Part shown: positions 23,461 to 34,801 of the stretch, one piece after another
How positions within the stretch are numbered: position 1 is the stretch's first letter
Layout of the letters: every line of letters starts with the position of its first letter
Assembly: GCA_021464245.1 (NCBI GenBank)
Contig: JADCRB010000006.1
Location: 761,621-825,620, forward strand
Reading direction: 5' to 3'
DNA length: 64,000 bases
Origin: Carallia brachiata
Lineage: Eukaryota > Streptophyta > Magnoliopsida > Malpighiales > Rhizophoraceae
Translations under genes and position numbers: made by a program
Notes under the pieces: model-generated
The model's input: only the letters and a program-made list of their open reading frames with translations
What the model was told of the DNA's origin: nothing
Database searches by the model: none

Positions 23461-25158
23461 TTAATACCTGAACATATTCTGCTCTTCTTCTACAGTAAGT
23501 AAAGCACTTACAAATGTAGGTCGAGGATCTTCCGGAGAGCCAAGATTGACCTCCTTGAGTTCATCAACAGTTGCTTGGCCACCGTCTTCAAGTTCCGGGG
23601 GAGCCTCCTTCACTTCACCATCTGATGAGTCGGAATCAGCCTCCTCGCTAATTGTGACATGAAATGCAGAACCTCTGACTTCACCTTCTTGTTTGACTGG
23701 ATAAGCCTGTCTGTTTGGTGGTGGTGGTGATGGCACGTGCATCAGCTGCTGGCTTCGGCTCTTTAGCGTGATCCGCACAGGTGACTTCTCCTGATAGCCT
23801 AAGCCAGGTCGGGACTGTGATGTTTGAGAAGCGGCGCCATGTGTGGACGGCAGCGTACCCATTGTGCTCGGGTTTGAAAAGTCATAGCCCGCCTTTGCCA
23901 AAAGCTTGTATGCATTAGGATCAAATCCTTCATGTGTTCTTCTTTCTGGAAGTGAGCCGCCTTCGACTGCCCCCGTGTGTGGTTTGACGAAGCCTTTTAA
24001 TGGTTTTGAAGATAAAACCGGCTCAATCTTTGGTATCGGCAGAGTGTAAGTCTCCTTCAGGTTGTGCAGCTCCTTTGTTTTGGGTTGGCTATGACCTTGC
24101 TCCTGTTTAAGATCAATACAATAAGAGAAAGGGGGTTGACCTTCTGAGCGTCGTGACTTAGGCACATAGCGTAGGACTGGAGTGGAGCTTGAAGATGCAA
24201 CATCCTTCCGACGAAGTTCAGCAGGCTGTGGCAGCTTTTCATTTGTTGGAGCCTGGGGTTGGGCATTGGCAGGTTCTTCGACAGCTTTTCCCTTTTTGTG
24301 GATGCCCCCAGTCCAAGTAGCTTTTGATGGAATGATCTCCGGATTGTCTGTGTCGGTGTAGAAGACTGCATCCGCCAAATGTGATTCAGCATCATCGAAC
24401 GGCTTTAAGTCAGCATTGACCTTTTGAACGCCACCATTGTAGTACTTGAAGCACTGATGCAGGCTTGAGAGCACAACTCCATTTCCATGAATCCATGGTC
24501 GTCCTAGCAACATCTTATATGTGGTACGTGCATCAATCACGTGAAATAGAGTGCTAGAAGTGAGATTACCGATAGTTAGCTCCAAGCGAATCATCCCAAT
24601 TGCTTTCTGTCCTCCTTGATTAAAGCCATGAATCATCAAGCGGCTGTCTGATAATTCATCAATGCCGATGCCGAGCTCCTTTATGGTGGATTTTGGGATA
24701 ATATTGACTGCTGAGCCATCGTCGATCAGAATACGTCGGACCTTCTGTTCTCTCACATAGCCTGATACATAAAGCGGCCGATTGTGGGGTTTGGACCCCA
24801 GCAGGAGATCCTCATCTGAAAATGAGATAGCAGAGTAACATCCGACGTGATTTTGGTCCGCCTGATGCTCCGTCGAGCTGGAATTACTTGATGGCTGAGA
24901 TTCAGCCGAGGTCTGGAGAGTATTGCTGACTTGATTTTGCCACACTTCTGTTGATTGCAAAGCTATAAACAGCTGAGGGTTAGCGATAAGGGTTTGGAGA
25001 GCTTCATATACCTTCTCCGTTGTCGACTTTTTGTTGTCGAGCGGCTCCTCCTTACGGTGTGTCACCTCTTCTGATGGTTTTGAAGTGATGGTGGTTTGGT
25101 TTGCCGAGGTTACGCCTTCCTGGTCCAGAATGATTTTATTCTGGCTTTTGAGCTTCAT
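23461..25158 (-). pseudogene. Protease region of the gypsy polyprotein
   Basis: A 565-residue open stretch containing a retroviral-type aspartic protease domain: LIDDGSAVNIIPKS with the catalytic D-G-S context, then MIHGFNQGGQKAIG and LLGRPWIHGNGVVLSSLHQC. The long tail after it is low-complexity linker. Just upstream, in another frame, is CKYHRIVSHPTEKC, the zinc-binding motif seen at the end of Tat gag. Confidence 0.9.
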
Positions 25159-25280
25159 GATTAGCTCCTTCAGGACGAAACATTTCTCGGTTGGATGACT
25201 TACTATCCGGTGATATTTGCAGAATCTCGGATCGCTGACTCGATCCTTTTCATTCGGCCGCTTGCACTCTGGGAGTTCGA

Positions 25281-26773
25281 TCAGCTTCGCCTCCAGAGTT
25301 GGTCAAGGATGTCGGGAACGTCTGAGTCGGGGAATGGATACTGCTTCTGCTCCAACTCTCGCAATGTCACCTTCCGCCTTTCCTGTTGTTTTGGCTGAGT
25401 TATTTGGGTCGGAGGATTTACCTTAGCTTTGGCTCCCACTTTTACTGGTGCGGCTTCAACAGTCATCACTTCTTTGCCTTTTCCGGAGCTGTTGGGTTTC
25501 TTAATCTCCCTTCTGCCCCCTTGCTGGTCCAACTGGATGGGAACCGTGCCTCCGGAAGTCTGGATGCTTATCTCCATATCATGTGCGCGGGTCGCCATTC
25601 TTCGAAGTTCGGGGTTTGACACCCTGCAGGATGTATAACAGCTCCCAATGCATTCCTGGATGCACATCTCCACGGCAGAAGTCTCCGTCAGGCGATCTTT
25701 GCAGTCCAAGCTGAGGGCACGCCATCTGTTGATGTATTCGACAACGGGCTCTCCTTTTCTTTGTTTGGTGCTGGTAAGCTCCATCATACTTACCGTCCTT
25801 CGAGTGCTGAAAAATCTGTTGAGGAACTCTCGTTGTAGCTGTTCCCAACTGTCGATCGATTCTGGTTCAAGATTTATGAACCAGGTGAAAGCGGTCTCCC
25901 TGAGTGAACGAACAAACTGCTTCACCAAGAGATCTCGTAAGTCCCGCGTTGTTGCAGGTTTCAACGAAGTGGGCGATGTGTGTTTGGGATCGCCTCGTCC
26001 GTCGAATTGTTGAAATTTGGGCGGCTGGTAGCCCAAGGGCATGTTGAGACTTTCGATCCGTCTGGTGTACGGTTTGACGTACATCTGTGATCCTTGGAAG
26101 GATGTAGCTTGTTGCAGTCGGATCGTATTGGCTATCATTTCCTGCAATTGTTGAACAGATAGCGAAGCTACAGAATTGAGGGTGGCAGCTGTGTAGAACT
26201 ACCTGGTCGCTTTTCTGCAGGAAGACGTCGGCTGGTGTGGCTTCTGGAGTGAAACCGGGTGGATATGGTGCTCCTCGCGGATCTCGGGATCAATTGGATT
26301 GGGGCTTTTCCTTTGAGAGCGGCGATCTGTTGATCTTTTTCCTCCACCACTCTGATCAGCTGCAAAATTTTGTTCTCCAAGTCTGAAATTCTTTCTTCTG
26401 TACTGGTTGTGTTGGTCATCATAACGGCAACAAATGAGGCGCCGCGAAAGACTGGGGGAGAAAGCTCTTCTGATTCTTCTGTGTGGATTTCTACAGAATG
26501 AGTTGGATTCTGTTGAGTAGACTTCGTTGTGTTGCCCCCGACTTCGATCGGGGTGGGTGATCGACTCCTCCATGCGGCAAGAGAGTCAGGGGAGAGATCC
26601 TGTTGTGCGAGCTGTGGACTCTCCATTTCGATATTTTTTTGGTTTTGGACGGCAAGAAATTGTGTCCGTCCCCGGGTTTCTGGACCTGCGTACCCAGGTA
26701 GGGTAGTTGATGCAGGCAATGGAGCCGTTGCATTCTTTTTTGTGGCAGCAGTTGTACTTCTTTTCGGTGCCAT
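25281..26773 (-). pseudogene. gag of the gypsy element, frameshifted
   Basis: It starts at ATG 26773 (MAPKRSTTAATKKN). The N-terminal part includes a short coiled coil (TEERISDLENKILQL). A frameshift near 26190 leads to the second ORF with the retrotransposon gag domain (KFQQFDGRGDPK, LLVKQFVRSL, FLNRFFSTRRTVSM). A compensated frameshift garbles about 14 codons after DPK, and another near 25290 breaks the link to the zinc-binding motif and protease. Confidence 0.9.
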
Positions 26774-26799
26774 TTAATGTGCTTTTTTTCTGAACACCT

Positions 26800-26975
26800 G
26801 TAAATTTTTTTTTTTTTTTTCTACTTTTACTTTTTACTTTTTTACTTTTTTACTTTTACTTTTTTTTTTACCTTTTTTTTACTTTTTTTTTTTTTACTTT
26901 TTTACTTTTTTACTTTTTTTTACTTTTTTTTGACTTTTTTTTTTTCTCTCGGCTCCCCTTTTACCTCTTTTTTTT
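26800..26975. repeat. Low-complexity TTTTTACTTTTT tract
   Basis: Repeats of T-runs with AC interruptions lie between the primer-binding site and gag, in the untranslated leader of the gypsy element. Confidence 0.85.
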
Positions 26976-27010
26976 TTTTTTTAAGGAACAAGAGATGGGA
27001 GGTGAAGATG

Positions 27011-27027
27011 TCCCACCGAGCGTGCCA
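27011..27027 (-). other. Primer-binding site of the gypsy element
   Basis: TGGCACGCTCGGTGGGA, starting with TGG, lies six bases inside the 5' LTR, where a tRNA 3' end would pair. The tRNA species was not assigned. Confidence 0.65.
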
Positions 27028-27033
27028 AAAATT

Positions 27034-27825
27034 TGTAAAGCGTAAATTTCGAGCCTAAAACAATTAAACTCGAAAATACAAAAATAAATTACAAATAAAT
27101 ATTTAAAAATAAAAGAAAATTTACGTGGGGTCGATCTCCGTAGATCCTCCGATTAGTGTTCCTTTTTTGATTCCATCAAGGGCTGCACGAGCTTGATCTT
27201 GACAGAAATAAATTCCACAGATTTTTCTTGAACTGGGTAGACTGAAACCGGATCTGATTTGGATGTTTTGACTACGGTTAAGAACCGCAGAGACCTGATC
27301 TGAGCCGATCTGGCTTAATTTCACCGAGGGTCGAAGGGACTTGTTCTCGGATGAGTTGCCTGGATTTTGCTGAGGGCCGTATGAGGCTTAATCCCAGCCG
27401 AATTTGTAGTAATTTGATATTTTCAGATCTATATTCTCAGAAATTCAGATCTAGAGCGATCCCGAGAATATAAACTTAAAAATAATTTTAGAAATGGAAA
27501 CAACAAATTTTTTGGGCCTTACCCCTGAAATATCTCTCAAAAAGGAGTTAAGAGAGTATACTGCAGAGTAAAAGCACGTAAGAAAAGGAGAAATTTTCTT
27601 GAGAGATTTTCAAAATTTTCTTTTTCTCTCAAATTCTCTGGATTTTTCTGTTTACAGATTTTCTTGAATCCTGATTGAACTGAGGCTGGAGGGCCTTTTT
27701 ATAGGCCCTCCAGAGAGGACTGTGCCACCAACTCAAAGGGTTGGTGGCAATTAATTATGCCACCAATCTTGAATCAAGATTGGCGGCAGCTGCCAATCTT
27801 GAATTCAAGATTGGTGGCTGCCAAT

Positions 27826-27860
<35 letters not shown>

Positions 27861-27874
27861 AAAACACGTTTACA
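27034..27874 (-). repeat. 5' LTR of the gypsy element
   Basis: 841 bp, TGTAAA ... TTTACA, nearly identical to the LTR at 17331-18165. It shares the TATA box in a GC-rich inverted repeat, the CACCAATCTTGAAT hairpin array (27760-27818) and the T-run. Confidence 0.92.
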
Positions 27875-28560
27875 TAAGTCCATTAAATTTGCCGAAATTG
27901 TGTAGGATTTGTTTCTCAATTTTATGGTACGACGACTGCACTACCTTTTAAGAAGGGTACTACAACTGTACTATATTTTTTTAATAAGTAGGTTACGACA
28001 ATTATACTATATATTGTTGGTGCCAAATACACTGCTAACTCTCATTTTATGTGCATTGCACGCTTGTAAAGCAACGGGAAGGACACTGAGTTAAAAAAAT
28101 TCTAGTTCAAAGTTTGAACTTGAAAATTTGTCATATTTCATGCCATAGAGTGCTTCGGAATAAAAAGTTGTTGCATCAACTTTGCTAATTTGCCCCAGTA
28201 TCCATTATATTTCTTATTAGCATCAACTTTGTTCTTACTTATAATACTATTTCCTAATATTTTCTAGCTATAAAAATAGAATAATCCAAATTCTATGAAA
28301 ACTGCCCAAGTTTACCGACAGGGTCAGGAGTTCAACTCCTTGGTCCCCTCCAAAAAAACCTCAAATGTGAGATTTGGGGGCTTTGCTCCCTTTGTACTCT
28401 TGCGATATCTTCAAACCTGTTACTTGCCATCTTCACTTGCACTTAACAAGTTAACCGCTAACTATTATTGTGATAAAAAAAATGGTCCTTATATATTCCT
28501 CTAATTTATGAAGAATAACAAAGTATCGGAGAAATAGTTGAATTTTCACTTAATGCAGAT
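27875..28560. repeat. Dispersed repeat, copy 1 (empty site for the copia element)
   Basis: This stretch is similar to 32930-33270 plus 42483-42800, the two flanks of the copia insertion. Shared phrases include CATTAAATTTG, GGATTTGTTTCTCA, GAAAATTTGTCAT and ATATATTCCTCTAATTTATG. At 28265-28275 (AGCTATAAAAAT) the sequence is uninterrupted where copy 2 carries the copia element. No coding function seen. Confidence 0.75.
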
Positions 28561-28646
28561 TTCTCTAGTTTTTGCTTTTGTTTCTCCTAGAATCATATTG
28601 TTATAACTTCATTGTTATGAAATCAAAAATTTTCATACCAAATGAC

Positions 28647-29024
28647 TTTTAATTAGGGTTAATATACAAAAATATCATCAACATTATCTAAAGTAACAAA
28701 TCTAGTATTAACTTTAAAAAGTGACAGATATAACACCAACTTTACTTAAAATACGAATCTAGCACACAATAATTTTATATAAATAGAATCTCTTAGTTTC
28801 AATGATATATTTATAGAAATATATTTGTTTCGATGGCATGATCATTATATAAGTTAATGTCACATTATCGAAACAAATATATTTTGTTCAAAAAATTTCA
28901 CAATGTGCTAAATTTGTTATGTTCTGCAAAATCGGTATTAGATTTGTTATCTTTTAAAATTGGTGCTAGATTTATTATTTTAAGTAAAGTTAGTGATATT
29001 TTTGTATATTAGCCCTTTTAATTA
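28647..29024. mobile_element. Mutator-like MITE with 9-bp TSD
   Basis: The element 28656-29015 (360 bp) begins GGGTTAATATACAAAAATATCA, and the right end reversed reads GGGCTAATATACAAAAATATCA. TTTTAATTA flanks both sides (28647-28655 and 29016-29024). The inverted similarity continues inward for about 100 bp (TTTACTTAAAAT, AAATCTAG words). Non-coding. Confidence 0.85.
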
Positions 29025-29904
29025 TTAAAGTGGCATTTGTGAATTACACATGTAGACTATGAATCCTCATAGGTCAAATCTATGTTATTTGAGAAAGAGA
29101 ATGTAATATGAGAAAAATGACATTGTTAGACGATTGGGCTGGTTCCAAGCTCTCTAACTTTGCTAATTTTGATTTTTGCATCAAAAAATTATTGGTGTTT
29201 TTGTTAAAATGAAACAATGCTGATTAAAGCTTTAAAAACCCCATTTTTTTGCCTTTCTTTTTTGTTTGGCAACTTTGTATTTCTTTTTTTTTTTTTTTTT
29301 TTTTGGCTACAAGGGAGCCAAAAGGTCAAAAAATTTAAAACAATGTTATTAAGACTTGACCTATGGCTTAGAGGTCTCAAGAAAGTGTCTCAAGCAGTTA
29401 TTTTGTTTTTAATTGCCAAATTTACTGCAGTCTGGTTACCCTACCATTTGGTGTAACTATCTTGACGAATTGAACAAGAAAATGTAACGAGAATGTACTT
29501 AAAGAACATAATTAGACAGTGGCAAAAATCTTAAATTGGTCCCTATGGTTTAGGCTAGTTCAATTGTTTGTCAAAATTTATCCTAACGTTTTCGCCATTG
29601 TATAATTCGGCCATTTTTCTTAACATAAACGTTAACCTTGTTGAGGTGTGCTTCATCCACCCGCCATATAAGCATATCTCATTCCAATTGCATGTCACAT
29701 AGTTAAAAATATGATGACATAGTAACTCTAAATTTCATTTCAATTTATTAAAATTTATTTTTTCTATTTAAAAAATATTTTAAAAAAGAAAATTCTAACT
29801 AGGCGGCCACGTGATTGTCATGTGGAATAGATATCTTCTTCGACAAAAAAAAGGAAAGAAGTAAACAAACATGTAGAGAGTAAAACTTACCTACTTACTG
29901 GTAA
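29025..29904. other. Intergenic, no gene seen
   Basis: AT-rich sequence with a long T-run at 29283-29303. No supported coding region. Confidence 0.5.
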
Positions 29905-31302
29905 ATAGACACTCAATTTATTTGTACAAATTTCATGACATACCAAATAGATAAAAGTACGAGACTTTATATAAGAATGGGTGATAAAAGCCTCTTTTTC
30001 TCTTGATATATTTCTCACAAACTCATATGCATATGGTAGCAAACCAACATAGAATATCATAACAAACATATGTCTGTAACATATAAATGACATCATTAAA
30101 CTAGTGTCTCTTGATATCACAAAATGTTACAACTCTCCCTGCCAATAAAACCCACATTTATATACATGAAAGAGCTATACAAAAAAAAAAAGGCAAATAA
30201 ATATATGAGTAGGTTTCCACCATTAATGAATAATTTTTTTCTTTTTAAGTTATTTATTTCTCTCCCTCTATGCTTTCTTTGTCCCTACTCCACAAAAAGA
30301 TCCAGTGACTCACATAAAAACCCAATTTGAATTTGACCCTAACAATTCTCTTCCTCAAACCCAAATGGAGAAATTTTATAACCTCCAAGTGAGAGTCAGG
30401 TGATGTGATAACAAAATGTAAAATTCATTTAAAATTGTCATCTCCAAGTGAGATGGAATATTGTAGACTCCAAATGAAGAAATAATTTTTTTAAAATGTC
30501 AAAGCTGTCTAAATTTTTTTTCTTGATCTGCTATTAGGAACTAAAACATTTTTACTTTCCAAAGGACACATTGACTACAACAAAAACTGATTTTGCATCT
30601 GAATTTCTTGATAACAAAATTTATAGATGTCATATTTGAATCCCTTAAATATAAAACCTTAACTCTGAATTATTTTGTCGAACTATTGACTTTGATACCA
30701 CTATTAGGAAATTCTCTATTACTCACCAAAAGCTCTGATGTCATTGTTGGGTCATGGAAGCGTGGAAACAAATACCAATGAAAATAGAAGTGTAAGGAAA
30801 AGAAAAATGGACATATAGATATAACGTAATTCGGCTCAAAGCCTACATCCACAGGTGAAAACAGATCAAAATTATTTATTGACGAAACAAACAAAGAAAT
30901 TACAGTATCTCATGAAAGACTTACTATATCCAAAAATCAATTACACCGAAATAAACACTCACTTCATTTGCATAAACTTCATGACACACTAAATACACAA
31001 GAGTACAAGACTTGATATAAGAATGGGTGACAAAAATCTCTCTTTCTCTCTTGATATATTTCTTACAAACCCATCCACACCCAGTATCAAACCAACATAG
31101 GATATCACAATAACATATGCCTATAACACATAAATGTCATCTTCAAGTTGATACCTTTCAATACCATAAAATGATACAACTCTCGTCATGAACAAAACTC
31201 ATATTTATATATTTAGAAGAGCTAAAGAAAAAAATGAGACAAATAAATACATAAGCAGAATGCTAACATTAATGAATCATTTTTCCTTTTCAGTCATTTC
31301 CT
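29905..31302 (-). repeat. Diverged direct repeat pair, LTR relic
   Basis: 29905-30255 and 30945-31302 are clearly related in the same orientation (shared TATAAGAATGGGTGA, CTCTTGATATATTTCT, AAACCAACATA). Between them, AGCTCTGATGTCATTGTTGG (30730-30749) resembles the reverse complement of a Met-tRNA primer-binding site next to an LTR edge starting TGTTGG. This points to remnants of a minus-strand copia-type element, without recognisable coding sequence. Confidence 0.5.
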
Positions 31303-31442
31303 TTTTTTTTGTTTTTTGAATAACAAGAGATTTTTATTCATGGTATCCAATCAACAAAATGGGAATATCAAATAGCCGCATACTTTCAATAAAAGGGTTC
31401 CATAAGCAACAAAGCTTGTCGCTGCTGTGACTATTGGTCTAA

Positions 31443-31935
31443 TGGGTCATGGAAGTGGAACTTGAGTTGGAGGCGTGAATTATTTCAAAGAGAGACATCA
31501 ATCGTTGCTGAGTTAATGACATTTATTGGCTCAGTCCCTCTACAATGGATACTTTGGTCTGGAACTTTAGCAAATCTAATGCTTACACTATTAAATCTTT
31601 TTATGATGAGTATTCTAAACTCTACTATCAAGGAGGGAACAGCAACTTGCCCAAGATTTGGCTTGGAGTGGCCCCACCGAAAGTTGAAATTTTCACATGG
31701 ATGGCATTTTTGGGGAAAATCTGCAATAAGGAGGCCTTGCTCAACCGCTCATAACGTCTGCTGTTGCTTAAAGAAGCTGAATTCATGTTTAGAGCAATGT
31801 ATTCCTAGCTTCATAGCTGTCAACAACTTCTTGTGGGGCCTTTAAACTGATCTCTAGTTTTGGGTTCCCTTTTGTTGTACATTTTTATTTCTTAATAAAA
31901 TTAGTTTCAACTCGCTTATCAAAAATAAAAAAGTC
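31443..31935 (+). pseudogene. LINE 3' fragment
   Basis: The zinc-binding region of a plant LINE ORF2 can be read in shifting frames: WNFSKSNAYTIKSFY, then APPKVEIFTWMAFLGKIC. A 3' tail follows (AATAAAATTAGTTTC, then an A-rich end at 31920-31935). It is related in layout to the longer LINE at 59.1-62.0 kb (KSGDYSVKSFY, PKVEIFAWMAFLDRI). It is 5'-truncated and frameshifted. Confidence 0.75.
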
Positions 31936-31939
31936 ATGG

Positions 31940-32285
31940 ATGGGCCCGAGGATCATAAAGAACCTGAATGGGAAAACGGATAGTATGATAACCGTCCAAA
32001 GATTGGGGGTCAAAATGGGAATACAAGACTCGCTTTCTCTAGGTGAATGAGTAGTGATGGACGAAGATAGAAGGCTGAGATCTTGAAGAAAGAAGAAGTG
32101 AAGAAAGAGAGAGGTGGGTGGAGATGAAATTTGGGGTTTTTTATAGAGTACCATTGTTTACAGATGGAGGTGCAGTGGATGACATATACTACTGGGAGTT
32201 TCACCAAAATCTCGAATACTATGATCTCTATCAGAAGAAGATGGCAATCTCCCAGAATTCCCCTGCCTATGCTCTTCTCTTTTAC
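31940..32285 (-). pseudogene. F-box protein fragment
   Basis: Minus-strand sequence reads as the N-terminal F-box: IIVFEILVKLPVVYVIHCTS, ICKQWYSI, KNPKF. A shift of frame continues with NFISTHLSLSS, VHHYSFT, stop, RKRVLYSHFDPQSLD, typical of plant F-box proteins with a C-terminal interaction domain. F-box proteins are substrate adaptors of SCF ubiquitin ligases. It is dead: a frameshift after KNPKF, an in-frame stop, and truncation at 31940, where the LINE tail abuts it. Confidence 0.75.
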
Positions 32286-32929
32286 TCTAATGCAACCTAG
32301 TTTTTGGAGTTTCAAGAGTCAAGTGATCAGTATCGGTCATTTTTCTTGTCGGATCTATCTCTGCCTTAACCTAAATTCCATCAATTGTTGATGCACTTCT
32401 AGCTATGAGAACACACCATTGATGTATTCTCTTGTAGGCAATACACGAAAATAAAGTGCATTGCACCGTAAAGTGTGGAAAGTGCTCTTTTTATTAGGCG
32501 AGCTCTCCTTTTCTCGATCATGTTTTCCTGGTGGAAAAAAGAAAAGGTGATGGTTCATTTGTTTTTGAATCTCTCTTTTTTTGAAGCTGGCTTTTCCTGG
32601 TGGTAGCATTGTTGCAATCAAGACAGGATTAAACTTTTTTCCTGTCATGATCACCATTTACCAATAACTCACTTATTCTCTCATTTTGTTTCCCAACTTT
32701 TTGATTGTCAAGTCTATCACTCCTATTTTATAAGTGAGCCAATATGGGGTTTATATAATACATAAGATTAGTAGAAGGGACTTCAAAGAAAAAACTAGAT
32801 GTTGAGAAATGTACAATCTGAACACGTTTGGAAGCTAATTTAGTGTCATAACAAATTTGTGAACATTCCCATTAATCTTGTTTTATTTTAGAAAGAGTAT
32901 TTGGTATTCTTACCAAAACATTTTGTGCA
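32286..32929. other. Intergenic, no gene seen
   Basis: No supported coding region in either strand. Confidence 0.45.
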
Positions 32930-33270
32930 TTTATGTACATTAAATTTGTCTTAATCTTAGGATTTGTTTCTCATTTTTATGGGTACGACATCTGCACTGT
33001 TTTTTTATAAGCAGGGTACTACAATTGTACTTTTTTTTTTGAAATAAATTCAGTTGAACAATTGATGTCAAACAGATTGCATAACTCTTATTTTATGTCT
33101 AATTCAAAGCCTAAATCTTGAAAATTTGTCATGTTTCATACCATAAAGTGAATTGGAATAAAAGTTTGTTGCGTAAGCTTTACTCGTGTGCCTTAGCATC
33201 CATTAAATTTCTTATTAGTATAAACTTTTTTCTTATTAAAAATATTGTGTCTTAATATTTTGAACTTATA
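32930..33270. repeat. Dispersed repeat, copy 2, left half
   Basis: Similar to 27875-28265. It is interrupted at 33270 by the copia element and resumes at 42483. Confidence 0.7.
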
Positions 33271-34730
33271 TGTTGGGAAATTCACACCCCATGCATACAT
33301 TAAGAAATTGTTACTAAGTGTGAATTCATATTTTGATGATGAGTGTTTTGATAATGAGCTATGAACCAATCTAACATAAGTACAAGTGAATTTCATTTGT
33401 ATGTTCTTCAAGTATACAATTCAGGTTTAAGAAGTCTAAAAAGGTATACATATATCATCTTACATGTGCATGGAAGAGAAAGATCACATTGGGCCTTATT
33501 AAGCTACTATCTTAGAAAGACAGAACAAGAGCAAATCTGTTTGGGCAGATTCCAGGTATCAAACTCATGCACTTGAGATATATTTTGGGCCTAAAATATA
33601 TATAGTTTTACAGGACTATCAGTCTAGTTTCAAATGAGCTTGGTCGTGCAATTTTTGAAGTCCTAGAGAAAAACTTATGAATTTTATACCAAGAGGGTGC
33701 AAGCTGTCAGGAATCTTCAGTGCATATAGAGTGAATTGCAACGGCTGCCTAGAAGAGTATACAACCAATTTGAATGCTAAATTTTGTGTGTGTAGATTCC
33801 CTGTTCTGTCTATCAATAAATGCAAAAAAAATTACATCAAAATTCAAAGCCATCTGCAAGATATTAACGTTCTACTAAAAGTGTGCAGACTATCTGAACT
33901 TTAATGTTTGTATTTCAACATTTATTTGACTATGCTAAACTCATTCAAAAATAGTCAAATTTGGTGGGTGGAGAGATCTGACAGTCTACTAAATAACAAA
34001 AAAGGAATCACAATTTTTCAAGCTGTCTGCGCCAAGTTATAGCCGTTCTACCAAAAGGTATCAGACAAGGGAATCAATGCAAAGTTGTCAAGAGGAAAAC
34101 AACAAAGTATGCATGTGCAACCCATGGCAACAGCTCTAACAAGTTGCTAACCTATCTTACAGCTACTTAAACATCACTTGAAGATGTTTTACATGTGAAG
34201 AAAGTTGTATTCAAGGATTGTACAATCTGTCTCAAGGCAAAAAGGCTTTCTTTGCTCTAAGTGCTTTCATTGTAAAACTAGCATTCAAGCTAGTAAGTTT
34301 CATTTGTATTGTAATACATTGTGGGAATAGGTGAGAGCTCTTAAGTGGGACTTGTGAGGATCATCTTGTAAGGAGTTAGGTTTGAACTCTAAGAAGGAAA
34401 ACTTAAAAGAAAAGGGAAAGTGGTGTTGGCAAGTGGGGTTTGTGCAACAACCGATTTGGAGACAGATGTAAGGGTGTTTACGGAGTCTTCTTATAAACTG
34501 TACGGTGGTGATTTGTGCGCCCAAAGACACCTCTATAGTTGAACTCTAAAAAATCTCCAAGAGAGGGATTATTGAGAAGACCAATGACGTAGCCATTTGG
34601 TGAACCTTGTAAAAATCGGTATTGTATTTCTTTCAATCTCTTGTTTACATTCATTTGCAAAGTTTTATTTGAAGATTTTTATTTGTGAAGCCTATTCATC
34701 CCCCTCTAGGCTTCACCGAAGGGACCAACA
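33271..34730 (+). repeat. 5' LTR of the copia element
   Basis: Starts TGTTGGGAAATTCACACC and ends GAAGGGACCAACA, 1460 bp. It matches 41021-42482 in direct orientation and 35480-36942 in inverted orientation. Confidence 0.92.
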
Positions 34731-34801
34731 TTTGGTATTAAAGTTTAACCTTACTTGTAAGGCTTAACATCCTTGAGGGATCCCCACGGGATCCTCATCC
34801 A

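Larger units (their letters stand above)
17331..27874 (-). mobile_element. Ty3/gypsy Tat-type LTR retrotransposon carrying a WOX homeobox gene
   Basis: A 10.5-kb element on the minus strand, in sense order: 5' LTR (27874-27034), primer-binding site, gag, protease, reverse transcriptase, RNase H, second RNase H-like domain, integrase, an extra homeobox gene, polypurine tract, 3' LTR (18165-17331). The second RNase H-like domain (FFDGAARRDGAGAG ... GDSQLV) between RNase H and integrase is the hallmark of the Tat group. The LTRs differ at roughly 15-20 sites by eye, suggesting recent insertion, yet gag-pol has many frameshifts, so the copy was probably moved by enzymes supplied in trans. The flanking 5-mers (GTGAC left, TAAGT right) do not match, so no target duplication is visible. 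Confidence 0.93.

Noticed and set aside
29520..29800. Phrase resembling ends of dispersed plant repeats (GGTCCCTATGGTTTAGG)
   Set aside because: No matching partner end or target duplication was found, so no element was called.
33361..34660. Several short ORFs in the copia LTRs, repeated at 41.1 and 36 kb
   Set aside because: They recur only because the LTR is repeated; they are not conserved as proteins between the copies.
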